The notes under the pieces were generated by a model, which was not told where the DNA came from, searched no databases, and worked only from the letters and a program-made list of their open reading frames with translations. From the NCBI RefSeq assembly GCF_032884065.1, contig NC_088873.1, positions 23,487,558-23,551,557 of the forward strand: a DNA stretch of 64,000 nt. The letters run 5' to 3'. This DNA is from Artemia franciscana (taxonomy: Eukaryota; Arthropoda; Branchiopoda; Anostraca; Artemiidae). This document shows, piece after piece, positions 22,701 through 34,700 of the stretch. The position numbers were made by a program, and so were the translations under genes. Numbering within the stretch: the stretch's first letter is position 1; each line of letters begins with the position of its first letter.

Positions 22701-25700
22701 GTACATGAAAGGTTACTCCGATAAAATTGTGGACAAAGAAATACCAGCAATTTAAAGAGAACTGCAACAATTTCTAAGTCGTAGGTAGGTAGTGGACATG
22801 GACTTTAATTTAATATAAAATCTGATGAGTTCTATTGAAATTAAAGTCAATTAGAAATATTGATACAAAAAAAGTAAGTTTATAAGAACCACCTCGCCAT
22901 AAAAATAATTAAAAGGTTGTTCACCCTCTACAAAAAAAATAATATATTTAATCTTTTCTGCATAATTTTTAGCATTTGCCCTTCTGTCGACTATAGCGAG
23001 TTAGTTAAACTTTGTATTGTCAAAAAAAAATTAGTACCATATTTTGGTATCATACATTCTTTGGAACTAATTGTTGATTAAACATTAAATAATAGTTCGT
23101 TTGATGGTGTAGCAGGAAAAATAGAACAAAGAAATAGAAATATGATGCTTTCTTAATGTTGCTATTAGCAGCGGATTAAGTCAGAATTTGAAATCTCCCC
23201 TTCTTACGAATGAAGATTTTTGCCTCCCAGTTGGCATTTGTGGTAATACGGACAGATTCCCTTGATAAACTTAAATTTAATTAAATACTTTTTGGGGACA
23301 TGTGTCATTAATAAAAATCTAATAGAGACTGCAAAAAGTAACTGAAACCTTGTTTCAAACTTGTTTGCAAAAAGAAACAGCCTTAATAATTAAAAACTTA
23401 CTAAAAACTCGACTATTAAAAACCAAATACAAAAAAAAATAATTTTCGTCCCAAAAAGAACCAGAGCAAGCGGTCCCAACCACAAATCTACTACTATGTC
23501 AGGGGGAGGGTGTCCCCCTGCATTCGCCACTGCCCCACGTTCTAATTCAACAAAAATCCCCCTTCTTGCCCCAATAAGAGTTTGCACTGAAAGATATAGA
23601 AGAACGCTCATCCTTCACATAGTTGAAATTTTAAATTACTATCCCTCCCCTCTTATCACTCCACTTTTAACTTGTAGTTTTAATGCTTATTTTGCAACTG
23701 CAAACTTTACAATTCTTGCAAGGCAAACTAAATTGTCATTTTGTTTAAATTTGTTTTCCCGGTTTTAATTTACGACTTTTTATGGTTTGACTTTTTTACT
23801 GATTGCAATTTTATGAGTTTAAACTGGTTTGATATTTGTTACTGATTGGCATTCACCATTTTTTTAATTTTTTTTATTGACACTAAAGTGTGAATTTGGC
23901 CCTTTTGGGCTTGTGATAGCCGTTTCGTAGAAATAAATCTTGTCTTGTCTAAACCGTAATTTCAAAATAATGTGATAGATAACCCGTGAAATATGACAAG
24001 AGAAGAGCCAGAACTTGAGTACGAAGATGAGATTGCTAAAGAAATAGCGAAACAACTGCCGATTATTCTATATAAGCTTTAAATTTTTGGTAAAACCAAC
24101 AATAGTGAAATTAAACCAACCTAAGCAGATACCGTCGGAGCGTTCTGTTGTTTTGGGATGAAAATATCTTTAAAAGTTATCGAACATTCTTTCTCTATAG
24201 CAGAAAAGACAATTATCAAGAATTACTAAGGTACAAGTTGTATTAATTGTTACCCAGAATAATTCCCCATCCTAATAATTTTGATAGCAGTAAATCAATG
24301 ACGTAAAATGAAAGACAAAGAAAAAACTTACATGTGGCGAATCACGAGCTTTTCATAATTCTCAAAAAGGTAAGGTAGATCCACAATCCAGCGTGAGCCT
24401 TTTAGAAGGTCTGACCCCAAATTCCTTCCAGAAGTGATAACTTTCAACGCCAAAGGGGAATTTGTTCTAATTTCTTCGGAACTTGATTCGTCGTGAACCG
24501 AAGCATCTGTTAAGCCTTCTAACAAATATTTTGGTAAACGCGGTCTGCCTCTAGCCCGATAATTCAATTTCCTGCACATTTGGCAAATTGAGCCCTCGCA
24601 TATTTCTTTTTTTTTCCCCATGTTACTGTGGTCAATAACAAGAACTATATAAGAATTTTATTAGGGTTGTGACCATTTTTATCGGGGTTTACTTACTAAG
24701 GGATTGAATTGTTTCTTGGAAAGGCCTTGGACTTGAGACTGGTCATTGACTGCTTTTGTAGTTTCCTTTGGTAGTTCTACAGCAAGACTCGAGTCTTGCT
24801 ATAACAAATTTAAATATTCTGGGAACATTTTGTTTCGTTCACATTAGTTATTAATTAGCTTTTGTTTTATATATCTTTAATTCTTATTTCAGTACGAAGA
24901 TTATACAAAATTGTACTTATACTACAATACACAAATTTGTCCTAAATTTATTTTAATTATAAAATAATAACCAAAACGATAGATCATTCTTTTTAAAATA
25001 AAACCTTTGCTTCTTATTCGGCCCTTGTGCTGTGTTCAATTTGTCTCTAGGATTAGACGCAGCTTATCCTTAATTTACAATACAATTTTCTTATATATTC
25101 ATTAACCGGCAGTTTGGTGTCTGTACCTTACTTCTTCTCTAGACTCTGTTTAAACAGGTTACAACTAATTAATGCTTGACTGAATCGCTCCTGAACAATC
25201 CAAGTGGTTAGCCCCTTGGTGTAATTTTTGCATTCTTAGATGCTCCGATTACAGCTCAATCTAACCTTTTGAGGGGAAATTTTGATTTCGGAACACAAAT
25301 ATGTAAAGTATTTGAAGGGACTGCAGCCAGGAGGTATATATTATAGAAAAAAGTTTCTTATTGATGAATAGAAAATTTTTTGCTCTATTTTTTATACCCC
25401 ACAACAACAATGTCAAGCATAGCAATCTAGAATGCAAACCCGAAACAGGTTTTATAATTATTTTGGAATTATAAAAAAAATAATTGTCGGCTTTAAGATT
25501 TGATTAGACCAAAAATTCACCAGATTTTTTTACTTCTATTGACATAAAAACCGCCAAAATCACTAATTCAGGAACGTCAGGCAAACTCCAAATGTTTAAC
25601 ATGGGAGATATAGGAAGATTCTTTGCGAGTCCGTCCTGCCTTAAGAACTTTTTAAGTTTTTAAGAAAAAGGTTCTGATTCTAATTACACGGCCCTTGTGT

Positions 25701-28700
25701 TTCAAGAATCGTTATTAAAGAATTGAGACGAAAGGTCGCACTTTAATGCTGCTCGTTACTTTCAGCAGAAAAACTTGTTTTTTTTTTATCTGGTTTCTTT
25801 TAACTTTTGCTGCTGCATGGAAACACAGCTTGCTGATTGAAATTCTTAGTGACACCCTTGGATTCAATAAACACAGGCGACGCCTTTGTTATCCAACCCT
25901 CCATCGCTGTGACGGTGGGTTGCTGCGATATATCTTACATGCTTTTCTAACCTATCTTTCCTCTTTGAGCATGGATTTTTTTGTGCTCGGAGTACCATAA
26001 TGGGGTCAGGTCTTCCAATTTTTTTCTAAAATACTTTTTCCTTTTTCAGCATGGATTCTGTAGTACTTGGTGGAACTCACCAAGAAGGAGACTGGAATAT
26101 GAACATATATCCTGAGGATACCCAGTTTATATTAGAAGGTTGTCAAAGACTAGTTCCAGCACTTAAACATGTCCCGGTCCAGCGTGAATGGGTTGGACTT
26201 CGGCCAGGAAGACCCTCTGTACGGCTGGACAGAGAAGTAGTCAGAGTAAAAAACAGAAAAGTTACTGTAAGTTTTTCTTTCTGTTCCATTAAGAAATTCC
26301 ATGTGATTGTGGTGTTGATCATTCCCTGGCGGCATAGCTGCTACCAATTAAAGTCTCTTTAAGAAAAATCTTGAATGTCCTCTTAAAAACATTTTAAGCA
26401 TGATTCGGACAAGTTACATCTAGAATCCTATCCTTGACGAAAAAATGACGATTTATTCTTGCTAGTTTGCCACAAATCCAGAATTCTAGACTATTATTTT
26501 TATGACAAATTGCCAGATTGCTACAGATCAAAGATTGCCAAAGATCATCCTTGTCAACCAACCATCTAGGGCCAGACGAAAAGCAGGTCGTACCACAATG
26601 TCCTAGGAGGATGTCATAAGGGAAGATTTAAGGAAATTATAACTTCTTGGGAGAGTGTAAAGAGTGAGGCTTTGATAGATTGGGATGGAGGTTGAGCTCG
26701 CGAGGCTGTCTTGGCCTCAGGTGGCTTGATGCTACAGTGTGTATTTAATATTAGTTATTATAGTATTTTATATGGATCAGCACGCCTAAGAATTTTAGCC
26801 TACTTTCCCTTTTTCAGTTCAGTAGCCAGCGCTATAGCGTTGCCTATAGTAAAGGGCCATAAGGCTTCAATATATTGTGTTCTATTTAGTTTTTTTCCTA
26901 GAGGCCCTTCATAGTGGTGGTTGTATAAACTTCGGAGGGAGCTCATTTGATTGAAAATTGAAAGACCTAGTTCCGTTTTTAAGAGTAAAATCAGAGGGTA
27001 ACAGCCCCCCCCCCTTACGCCCTTTTATCCTTAAATACACCCGATCAAAATTTTTAGATAGGTATTTTTTTCAAAATAATCCGAAGGTCAAATAACTATG
27101 CATCTGGGGTTTCACAAAAACCCATCACCACTGGGGTAAGGGCTGTAAGTTATGCAAGCTGTCCGATGTTAACATATAACGTTTTAATTGAAGGGGTTAT
27201 AACATAAACTTTGGAGGGAGCTCATTCGATTGGAAACTGAAAGTTCTAGTACCTTTTTTAATAGGAAAAAGTGATCAGAGGGTATTCAGAACTCCCCCTC
27301 CTCCACGACCGTTTTTTCCAAATGCATCTGATCAAAATTTTGAGATAACCATTTAGTTCAAAATAGTCCAAAGGTCAGATAGCTGTGTCTCTGGGGCTGA
27401 AAATCCCCAATTATCCTCCGGGACAAAGGCTATAGGTTTGATCCCGGGTTTCCACAAAAGGCTTAGGTTATCAAGGTGAAACTTTAAGGAAATGTTGAGA
27501 GGGATGCCGAATACAGTCAAAACATACTATGTGCTTGCTAGTTGTGAAAAGGGAATATCAGCAACATCTAAGGAACGGGTGAGAGTATTAAGTTGAAACT
27601 TTCAAGGTATGTTGAGGAGATGTTGAAGAGAGTTTGGAGGGCAACCAGACCCCCATCCCTCCCTCCTTGCCATTTGTAGGTGCGCTTTCTGCTCATAACT
27701 GATCGGAATTTTTATATTATCATTTTGTTCAAACTAGTCAGGAATGCCGTGGGTGCCATCTCCCCACCTCCAGGGGGAGAGAGTGGTTATGTAAACTTCA
27801 GATGGGGCTCATTCAATTGTAGATTGAAAGCTCTAGTGCCCTTATTAAGGGTCAAAAGGGATCAAGATGCAACCAGTTCCCCCCCTTTCCACACTCTTTC
27901 CCCCAAATGTATTCAATAAAAATTTTGAGATAGCCACTTTGTTCAAAATGGTCCAAAGAAACATCCTGCATATTAGAGGTGTTATTATTTATTTATTGTT
28001 TGTTTTTCCCAGAGACACTTTGTATAGACAAAGTGGTTGTATAAACATTTGAGGGGGCGCATTCAATTGCAAATTGAAAGTTCTATTGCCCTTTTTTAAA
28101 AGTCAAAAGTGACTGGAGAGGAACCAGCCCCCCCCCCCGTACAGTAATTTCTCCCCAAATGCATCCAATAAAAATTTTGATATATTCGTGTTGCAAAGAG
28201 ATTGGAGGGAAACCAGCCCCCTTTCCCTTTTTATGTGCCCCCTTTCCTCAACAACAGTCAAAATTTTATAACTATCGTTTCTTGCAGGATTTATCTTTTG
28301 GAAAAGGGGAAATATTTTTTTCATGGTGTATCTGAAAAGGATAAGGGTATTTAGTTGAAAATTTCTAGAATGTTTAGGGGTATGTTTGACTAAATCAAAA
28401 GACAGTATGTGCATCCAGTTTATCAAAAAGGAAGGATCTGCAATATTTTAAGAATTGCTTAGGGCATTGAGTTGAAACATTCAGAATATGTTGAGGGGAA
28501 TTGGGGAAAGTGGCTGGAGGGCTGCTGGCCCCCTCTCATGCCCTTCTTAGTTTTCCTTCCTCCAAAAACATTCGATCAAAATTTTGAAATAGCTATCTTG
28601 TTCAAAATAGTTGAAAAGTCAAATAAGTGTGCCTCCGGGAATGACTTAACCCCCACAGTCCCTAGGGCAAGTGTTAAGTTGTATAACTTGCCCATTGTTT

Positions 28701-31700
28701 ATATACATGGTTGGCTATTGGAAAATGAGGGCATGTTTGATCCTGAGTCTTCAAAAAGGCTATGGACATTAAGATGAAACTTTTAGAAAATGTTTCGGGG
28801 GGGGAGGAGATTTTGAAACAAAATCAGAACATACTATGTGCAGAAGGGTTGTCAAAAGGACACAATAGTAATATCTAAGGAACGGCTAAAGGAATTTAGT
28901 TGAAACTTTAAAGGCATGTTGAGAGGGATATTGAAAAAGGGACGGAAGACAACCAATCCTGCCCCCTCTTGCCCTTTTGTTTGCCCATCTCAACACTGAT
29001 AGAAATCTTAAAGGGGTATTCTATTCAAAACTATCACACCGTCTAATAGCTATGCCTGTGCGAATGCCATGCCCCCACAAAAGGTTAAGGGTATTGAGTT
29101 GAAATTTCGGGAAATGCTGAAGGGTATGTCGAACTAAATCAAAAGAAACAATCTGCATCCAAGGTATCAAAAAGGCACGTCTCCAGTATCTTAAGAATAA
29201 GTAAGGGTATTAGCTCGAAACTTTCAGGGCCACTACTACCACTACTATTGTGGCTGCAAATGCGACTGGTTGCTACAGTGACCGTGACTACTTCCGACTG
29301 TGACAACTTGCAACTGTGACTGTGACTGCTTGCAACTGCTACTACATCTACTTGTGATTGTCCTTAGGAAATTTTAAACAAAATTAAAACAGTGTGTATA
29401 CGCTGATTGTCAAAAGTATATATCACCAACCTCCCAGGAATAACTAAGGGCGTTAAGTTGAAACTTTAAGGGCATATCGGACCCGTCCTGACAAGGGCAA
29501 AGGTCCTCTTGTCCTTTTTAGACCCCCTTAATACTGGTCAAAATTATGAAACAACGAATTTCTTCAAATTAATCAATAGGTCTGACAAATATGCCTATTT
29601 GAATGTAATGCCCCCCACAATCCCTGGACTACTTTGTAAATTGTGCCCATTATTTGCATATAGGATTTTTTCAATGATAATTTGAATTAACAGTTATCTT
29701 AGGATATTGCTACTACTTCTGTGACTACAACTACGGCAATGACTACTTGGGACCGCTTTCAAGCGTGACTACTTATGACTGTGGTTGTGACTATCTGTAT
29801 TGACTGTAACTACTTGTAACTGCGTGTACTAGCGAATGCCATTACTTGTGACTGTGACTAAGGCTACTTGTGATTGCAACTGTAACTGTAAATTCTCTGT
29901 GGGAGGGAATTTCCAACATTGGAATTTTTCATGGGAAATCTTGAAACGGTGGAGGGAAGACAAGGAGATTTCCTGACATGATTTGATGACGATCTGGAAT
30001 GAAATAAAAAAGAAAAACAAGTTTTTTCGGCTGAAAGTAAGAAGTAATATCCGGGTTGCAGCGGTAGCTAGCAACCTAGTAAGAGACGATTACATCCCCT
30101 ATTAAAAACTACAATAACCCATAACTCAAAAAAATTGAGGCAGATCAAAACAAGGAGTACACTATTAGAACTGTCTCGACCGAAACCCCTATATAGGAAA
30201 CTTGCCGTCTCTTGGCTTGAGCAACAATTCAAAACATAAAACGAATTGCAATTTCATTGTATGTTCATTTCATTTGTAATTTATGTGAAAAAAAAAATGC
30301 TCAAAATTTAATTTTGTTGGTTTTTACTATCATTTTCAGGATATTTCAGGAAATTTGCCTCCAGAAACTTAGTTTTGTATATTTGAGTGTTTCTCTTTGA
30401 AATAGTTATTTGACTTTCAATCTCCCGTGATTTTCTGCCACTATGGGACTCTGGACCAAAAAGGTATGGAAGGACCCTATTAGCCTTTTTAACTCCATCT
30501 CATAAAAAAAAACATTATGCTTAAAAGTTTCGTTCGAAGGAGCACTATTCCAAGATTGTATGATCTCAGATTTGATTTGGGTTGCCCCGTAATCGTAGCT
30601 TTAGTGGTGTATATAGAGTAGGAGGCTATAGGCTCCGTCTGTCGCCCAGCCAGAACTACGTCTACGCTTATAATTTAAATTCAAAATGTTACAATATGCT
30701 CACATTTATTCTAAATTTTATCAACTAACCCCTGGGTCTAGATCCAACAAGTTCCAAATTCCAACTAAGTATATCTTATTCCCTTTCTAAGGCAATTCAC
30801 TTGAAAACTTTTAATTTGTCTTTAGTCATTCGCATAATTTTGGGTAGACTCCCCGAGATATCTTTGGAAAAAACACAAATTGCTTTGGTGAAAATATCCA
30901 TTAAGTTGTATGTTTAACGATCTATAACAAGGCTGCCTCTATTTGAAGATTTATTTATAAATCACTTTGTGTGAAATAGGCAATTGTTCATTACTTTGGG
31001 CCCTTCTCTAGGGGCTGCTAGGATCACGCCACCTACCCTTGACGAGGTAATTTTTGTGTATTTTGACCTTTCTGTTTAAGATGGCTGCCTAGAAATTTTG
31101 ACGCGACACCTTTTTTGGCAGCAAGAAGCCTAGTGAGAAAAATCGCTTGGAAGGGGTCTACTTGCCCTCTGGTTGCTTCCGACTCTTGAAAAAGGGCACT
31201 ATCAATCGCAATTTCCGTTTTATCGATTAGAAATCTACGGTGAGTGTGAATTGTTCAGAAGGTGATAAAAAAGACGTGGTAAATCTGTAAATTGCTTGCA
31301 GGTATTTTGAGATACATAGCCTCTATAAAGTTTATTTGCTAGTTTGAATATGTGCTTGCATTTGTGAGTATCGGGAAATTTTAATGATTTTGGTTCATCA
31401 GTGTCCACAACACTTACTTGGACACTTTGAATAAGAGAATTTGACACTACAGGTGAAAAAAAATTATGGCGTTAACAATGTGACCCTTGAAGTTGATGGC
31501 AAAGCTAAATAATCATTGCGACAAGACCATGGTATTTATTTGGTAGTATAACCTGGGTGTACTCAATTAAGAGCTGCTTCGACCCAGCAAAACCACCGCT
31601 GGGGTACGTTTAAACAACAATTAGCGCAGTTGAACTAAGCATATAAGTAAAAGTAGCAGGGTTAAGCAAAAAGACGACAGCGCTAGACCCTATGCTGGTA

Positions 31701-34700
31701 AAATAGTCAAAGGAACGTTTGATGTGTATAACTGGCATGTGCTACAAAAAACTGATGTTTTCTTCAGATACTATGATTCTGAATACTCTCTTTTTCGATT
31801 GATGAACCTTTGCCTGTCTAAATAGTGCTCTGTTCTTTTGAGAACACCCAAAAGTGATCTACCTCTCATTACACTAGCAATATTTAGCAAGCAGTAGCTA
31901 GTAATAGAATTTTTTTGTCTGACTAATTTATAGCCGTTTTTGTTACAACACTTCCTTACAGATGTTTTTTTAAGCGAAAATCTTTGAAAACCAATACAAA
32001 CTCTCCGTCTCCGTATTATTTCATCAAGGAATGGTCAATCACAGTTTACGGTAATCTACTTAGTTTTATGTTTAAATGATGCCTACAATGGCAGCAGATT
32101 GCTACTGGTTCTCAAAATTAATGAAAAGGATTAGTCAGGGTAGTAGTGCTAAATATTTTAAGGTTTTTTTTTTGTGATTTCTGTAACTGTGCTTATTTTA
32201 CCTAAGAAATACGGGAATAATTCGGCTGAAGTACTCTCACATTATATATTATGAATTGGGCGTCCGCCTCCTTATAAATATCAACTAAAAAAAAAAAAAA
32301 AATTTTTTAACTGAAAGTAAGGAGCGACATTAAAACTTAAAACGAACAGAAATTACTCCGTATATGAAAGGAGCTTTTCCTCCCCAACGCCCCACTCTTT
32401 ACGCTAAAGTTTGACTCTTTCTCTTAACTCTACTTTTAGCGTAAAGAGCGGGGCATCGAGGAGGAAAACCCCTTTTTATACGGAGTAATTTCTGTTTGTT
32501 TTAAGTTTTAATATCGCTCCTTACTTTCAGTTCAAAAAACTTGAACTGAAAAACTTGGTTTTTTATTTTAATTTCTGAACGCTTTTGAATTAATGCATGT
32601 TTCGATCTTGGCTCTCTGCACATAAATAATTAAAACTGTATTTGCTTATTATATTTTTTGGGGCTAATAGTTTTCTCATAGTTTTAATTGGAAGATTTTG
32701 AGAAAAAAGGAGCGGGGAAGGAGGCCTAGTAGCCCTCCCAATATTTTGATTACTTAAAAAAAAAACTAGAACCTTTAATTTTTTACGAACGTTTTCATTA
32801 GAAAAAAATATACGTAACTTACGTAACGAACTTCTATATTCGTATATTACGTATATGAGGGGGTTCACCCCATCGTCAATACCTCGCTCTTTACACTAAA
32901 GCTTAAATTTTGTCCCAATTCCTTAAGAATGGCCCCTGAATCATCAAGGCCGTAGAATAAATAGTTGAAATTACTAAAAATACTTTAGCGTAAACAGCGA
33001 GGTATTATGAGGAGGTGAACCCCTCATATGCGTAATAATTTTGTTCGTTTTAAGTTTTAATTCCGCTCCTTACTTTCAGTTGAAAAAACTTCTCATATTT
33101 ATTTTTTCATTCTGTGAAATTCTCTTCCCCTATGACAAATTCCTCCATGGAAAGATCCTCCCACGCAACCTCAGCCCCCTCAACTCCCCCCCCCCCAAAC
33201 CAAAAAAAACTAAAAAAATCTCTGCACTCCCAATAATCATTACTATATGTAAACACTGTCAAAGTTTGTAGCTTGCAGCCCCTCCCACGGGGACTGTGGG
33301 GGAGTAAGTCGTCCCCAAAGACATAGTTATTAGGTTTTTCGAGTATGGTGAATAAAATGGCTATCTCAGAATTTTAGTCCGGTGACTTTGGGGGAAAATG
33401 AGCGTGGGAGGGGGCCTATATGTCCTCCAATTTTTTGGTCACCTAAAAAGGGCACTGGAACTTTTAATTCCCGTTAGAATGAGCCCTATTGCAACATTCT
33501 AGGACCACTGGGTCGATACGATCACCCCCGGGAAAAAAAAACAAAAAAACAACAAATAAACACGTTCCCGTGATCGGTCTTCTGGCAAAAATACGAATAT
33601 CCACATTTTTGTAGATAGGAGCTTGAAATATACGCTGAAAGCGATGATGTGATTTTTGTTGAGATTCTACGACTTTTAGGGGGTGTTTCCCCCTATTTTT
33701 TAAAATAAGGCAAATTTTTTCAGGCTCGTAACTTTTAATGGGTAAAACTAAACTTGATGAAACTTATATATTTAAAATCAGCATTAAAATGGGAGTCTTT
33801 TGATTTAACTATTGGTATCAAAATTCCATTTTTTAGAGTTTCGGTTACTATTGAGCCGGGTCGCTCCTTACTACAGTTCGTTACCGCGAACTGTTTGATA
33901 ATTTTGTTTAGTATGACGTTAGACTTTGATGGGTTTGGAATTGACTGAACCCTTTAATTTTTATTTTGCCAAATACTAAGGGGGTATATCAGATTGTAAT
34001 GATTTTAAAGGAGAGTGAAATTAAGGTCTATAGGTTTTACAGAGAAGTGTTTTTTTCAATAATTTAAGTTCGGAAAATCAGTACAAAAATTAGGCAATGT
34101 GGCTTCACTTTGGTAGATGATGTGATCAAAAAGTGAATGTCCCTGTTTTGTAATTTCAGTTGAGCGTCATTTAGTGGACTTGGAGAGACCTTTGTTATAG
34201 TTTGTCGGTAATAAGAGAACTGGTTTTCCACTTGAGGATATTCTACTCGTCTTAAAGACACCTGACTTTAAGACACCTGACTATTCGCTCTGTGGAGTTG
34301 CGTGTATCCACTACTGCTATTTATGTTCTATTCTCGATGAAGTAGGAAAAATTGGTTCTCTAGTCTTACAGACTCCTCTTAAAAGCATGTAATGATTATG
34401 AGCTATGCACAGTCATGCGTTTTTTTTTTTTTTTTGTTTTTTTTTTAAATTTCAAAAAGGAAAGGAAATTTATCTGGAGCTAGTGTATATGGTATATGGC
34501 AAAAATTGCATGAGTGGGCAAATGTTGCTACAGTGTTATGAAAACTTTATTCAGGGACGTTCTGACACCACAATATTGAAAGACAAGCTTAAGTTTTGTT
34601 AAGTCTGTGTGAGGTGGGTTTTAGCTTTCTCTTCTGAAAACCACAAACAGTAGCGAGTTGGCGCTGCAGCGAATCTTCGGATATTCTCGATCGTGAAGTT

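Larger units (their letters stand above)
19709..24331 (-). other. Intron of the Mutator-like transposase gene, filled with other repeats
   Basis: GTAAGT at 24331 and a T-rich tract ending CAG at 19709 delimit the intron. Joining the two coding parts restores a continuous frame across the junction (H-M-C-Q). Repeat copy C, an extra hairpin, a LINE fragment and a hAT-like element all lie inside it. Confidence 0.75.
17509..24621 (-). pseudogene. Mutator-like transposase fused to a YqaJ-type nuclease, two exons, disabled
   Basis: Exon 1 (24621-24332) begins [19 protein letters not shown] and ends [16 protein letters not shown]. Its donor GTAAGT (24331) and the acceptor TTTACAG (19709) define a 4.6-kb intron in phase. 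Exon 2 (19708-17509) carries a C-x-x-C finger, a [15 protein letters not shown] motif, a first Asp/Trp block [30 protein letters not shown], a second block [15 protein letters not shown], then a YqaJ-like exonuclease: [28 protein letters not shown] and [10 protein letters not shown]. Such fusions occur in animal Mutator-like elements: the transposase cuts and pastes, and the nuclease role is unknown. Damage: a frameshift near 19343, stops at 19124-19122 and 17838-17836, and a frameshift near 18688. The nuclease's usual ExK glutamate in LLEVKCP is Gly. It lies antisense inside an oxidase intron. Confidence 0.85.

Noticed and set aside
26930-29660. Possible CRISPR-like regular repeats
   Set aside because: The repeats are hundreds of bases apart, diverged and in a eukaryotic intron; no short identical repeats with unique spacers.
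34405-34602. Small ORF starting in a poly-T run within the last oxidase intron
   Set aside because: No motif, low-complexity start and no splice context; probably chance.
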